Origin: Clostridia bacterium
GTDB lineage: Bacteria > Bacillota > DSM-521 > Neomoorellales > SLTJ01
Length of the DNA: 6,027 nucleotides
Direction of reading: 5' to 3'
Assembly (NCBI GenBank): GCA_014360105.1
Contig: JACIYD010000105.1
Span: forward strand, 1 to 6,027
The notes beneath the pieces are model-generated. The model did not search any database, was not told the DNA's origin, and saw only the letters and a list, made by a program, of their open reading frames with translations. How positions within the stretch are numbered: position 1 is the stretch's first letter; each line of letters begins with the position of its first letter. The position numbers and the translations under genes are program-made. Of the stretch, positions 5,046 to 6,027 are shown piece after piece.

Positions 5046-5887
5046 TGCCGCTTGGCCGCCTCCACGGTGTTCTTCATCAACATGGTAATGGTCATCGGCC
5101 CGACGCCGCCCGGCACGGGGGTGATCCAGCTTGCCTTTTCCGACGCACTGGCGAAGTCCACATCGCCCACGACTTTCCCGTCTGCCAAACGGTTCACGCC
5201 CACGTCAATGACCACCGCGCCCTCCTTGATCATGTCGCCAGTGATCACCCGCGGCCGTCCGGCGGCCACCACCAGAATGTCCGCATTGCGGCACTCCCAG
5301 GCAAGATCCTGGGTCCGGGTATGGCACATGGTGACCGTCGCGTGCCGGTGCAAAAGCATCATCGCCACCGGCTTGCCGACAATGTTACTCCGCCCCACGA
5401 CCACCGCCCGCTTGCCCTTGGGGTCGACGCCGATTTTATCCAACATGACGAGAATACCGTGCGGCGTGCAGGGGAAGAAGCAGTCGTCGCCGATGACCAG
5501 GTTGCCCACGTTTGCCGGACCGAAGCCGTCTACGTCCTTAGCGGGGTTGATGGCGTTGATAATCGCCTTTTCGTCAATCTGCTCGGGCAAAGGTAGCTGC
5601 ACCAGGATGCCGTGGATTTTCTTGTCGTAGTTAAGTTTGTCGATCAGGCCTAAAAGTTCCTCCTGTGGTGTGTCGCCGGGTAAGCGGTGCACTTCCGAAT
5701 AAATCCCCAGTTCGCCGCAGGCCTTGTGCTTGTTGTTGACATAGATCTGCGAAGCGGGGTTGTCCCCCACAAGAACCACGGCCAGCCCCGGCTCAAGGCC
5801 CTTTTGCTTCAGTTCATCCACTTCCACCTTGATCTCTGCCCGCACTTGTTCCGCGATCTTTTTTCCGTCGATGATCTGTGCCGCCAT
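5027..5887 (-). CDS. folD: Bifunctional methylenetetrahydrofolate dehydrogenase / methenyltetrahydrofolate cyclohydrolase
   Basis: FolD interconverts 5,10-methylene-, methenyl- and 10-formyl-tetrahydrofolate with NADP(H). In acetogens it also serves the methyl branch of the Wood-Ljungdahl pathway. The 286-residue length is normal. Visible motifs are the catalytic [13 protein letters not shown] (Tyr49, Lys53), GILVQLPLP (93-101), KDVDGF (117-122, with the conserved Asp120), PCTPHGI (139-145), the nucleotide-binding [11 protein letters not shown] (163-173) and the closing [10 protein letters not shown] (257-266). ATG at 5887 is preceded by a GGGGGG ribosome site eight bases away. The gene lies 18 bases after the stop of the NADPH-linked flavoprotein gene and overlaps xseA at its 3' end, so it belongs to the same operon. 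A neighbouring NADPH-generating or -using enzyme makes metabolic sense for a NADP-dependent FolD (inference). Confidence 0.98.
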   Translation of the reverse strand: MAAQIIDGKKIAEQVRAEIKVEVDELKQKGLEPGLAVVLVGDNPASQIYVNNKHKACGELGIYSEVHRLPGDTPQEELLGLIDKLNYDKKIHGILVQLPLPEQIDEKAIINAINPAKDVDGFGPANVGNLVIGDDCFFPCTPHGILVMLDKIGVDPKGKRAVVVGRSNIVGKPVAMMLLHRHATVTMCHTRTQDLAWECRNADILVVAAGRPRVITGDMIKEGAVVIDVGVNRLADGKVVGDVDFASASEKASWITPVPGGVGPMTITMLMKNTVEAAKRQWSRGS

Positions 5888-5895
5888 CTGAGATA

Positions 5896-5901
5896 CCCCC
5901 C
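5896..5901 (-). promoter_or_regulatory. Ribosome binding site of folD
   Basis: A GGGGGG run (5896-5901) lies eight bases before the folD ATG, in the 18-base gap after the upstream gene. No promoter is visible in this gap, so folD is probably transcribed from further upstream. Confidence 0.5.
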
Positions 5902-5905
5902 ATGC

Positions 5906-6027
<122 letters not shown>

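Overview
The window is a chromosomal segment from what looks like a GC-rich, anaerobic, probably thermophilic Clostridia-type Firmicute (Moorella/Peptococcaceae-like). This rests on gene order, protein flavour, and the presence of an OLE RNA/OapA pair. I cannot name a species from sequence alone. Every convincing gene is on the minus strand, so transcription runs from position 6027 towards position 1.

In transcription order the window holds: the last 39 residues of an NADPH-linked glutamate synthase small subunit/NfnB-type flavoprotein (5906-6027, cut by the edge); folD (5027-5887); xseA (3825-5045); xseB (3583-3840); ispA (2602 to about 3498); a roughly 780-base stretch with no protein gene (1820-2601); oapA, a small membrane protein (1244-1813 or 1819); and the first 414 codons of dxs (1-1243, cut by the edge). 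folD, xseA and xseB overlap end to end, ispA follows closely, and oapA and dxs abut as TAAATG, so two tightly packed operons flank the gap.

The main item is the gap. Immediately after ispA there is a GC-rich stem followed by a T tract (terminator, 2456-2505). A near-consensus extended -10 promoter (TGCTATAAT, 2446-2454) overlaps it. From about 2440 down to about 1841 lies a highly structured, non-coding region of about 600 nt. Its first and last segments are complementary (2424-2433 with 1841-1850, ten perfect pairs), and it contains many hairpins between them. Length, position (ispA - RNA - small membrane protein - dxs) and partner gene all fit OLE (ornate, large, extremophilic) RNA and its membrane partner OapA. 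OLE is an already described class, still of incompletely understood function, linked in Halalkalibacterium (Bacillus) halodurans to tolerance of cold, short-chain alcohols and Mg2+. The identification here comes from synteny and structure and has not been confirmed by a covariance-model search.

The other genes combine housekeeping themes: one-carbon/NADPH metabolism (nfnB/gltA-like and folD), DNA repair (exonuclease VII, xseAB), and isoprenoid synthesis at both ends of the pathway (dxs makes DXP; ispA makes farnesyl diphosphate). Start codons are often non-ATG (xseA GTG, xseB TTG, ispA probably CTG or GTG). No tRNA, rRNA, CRISPR or mobile element was seen.
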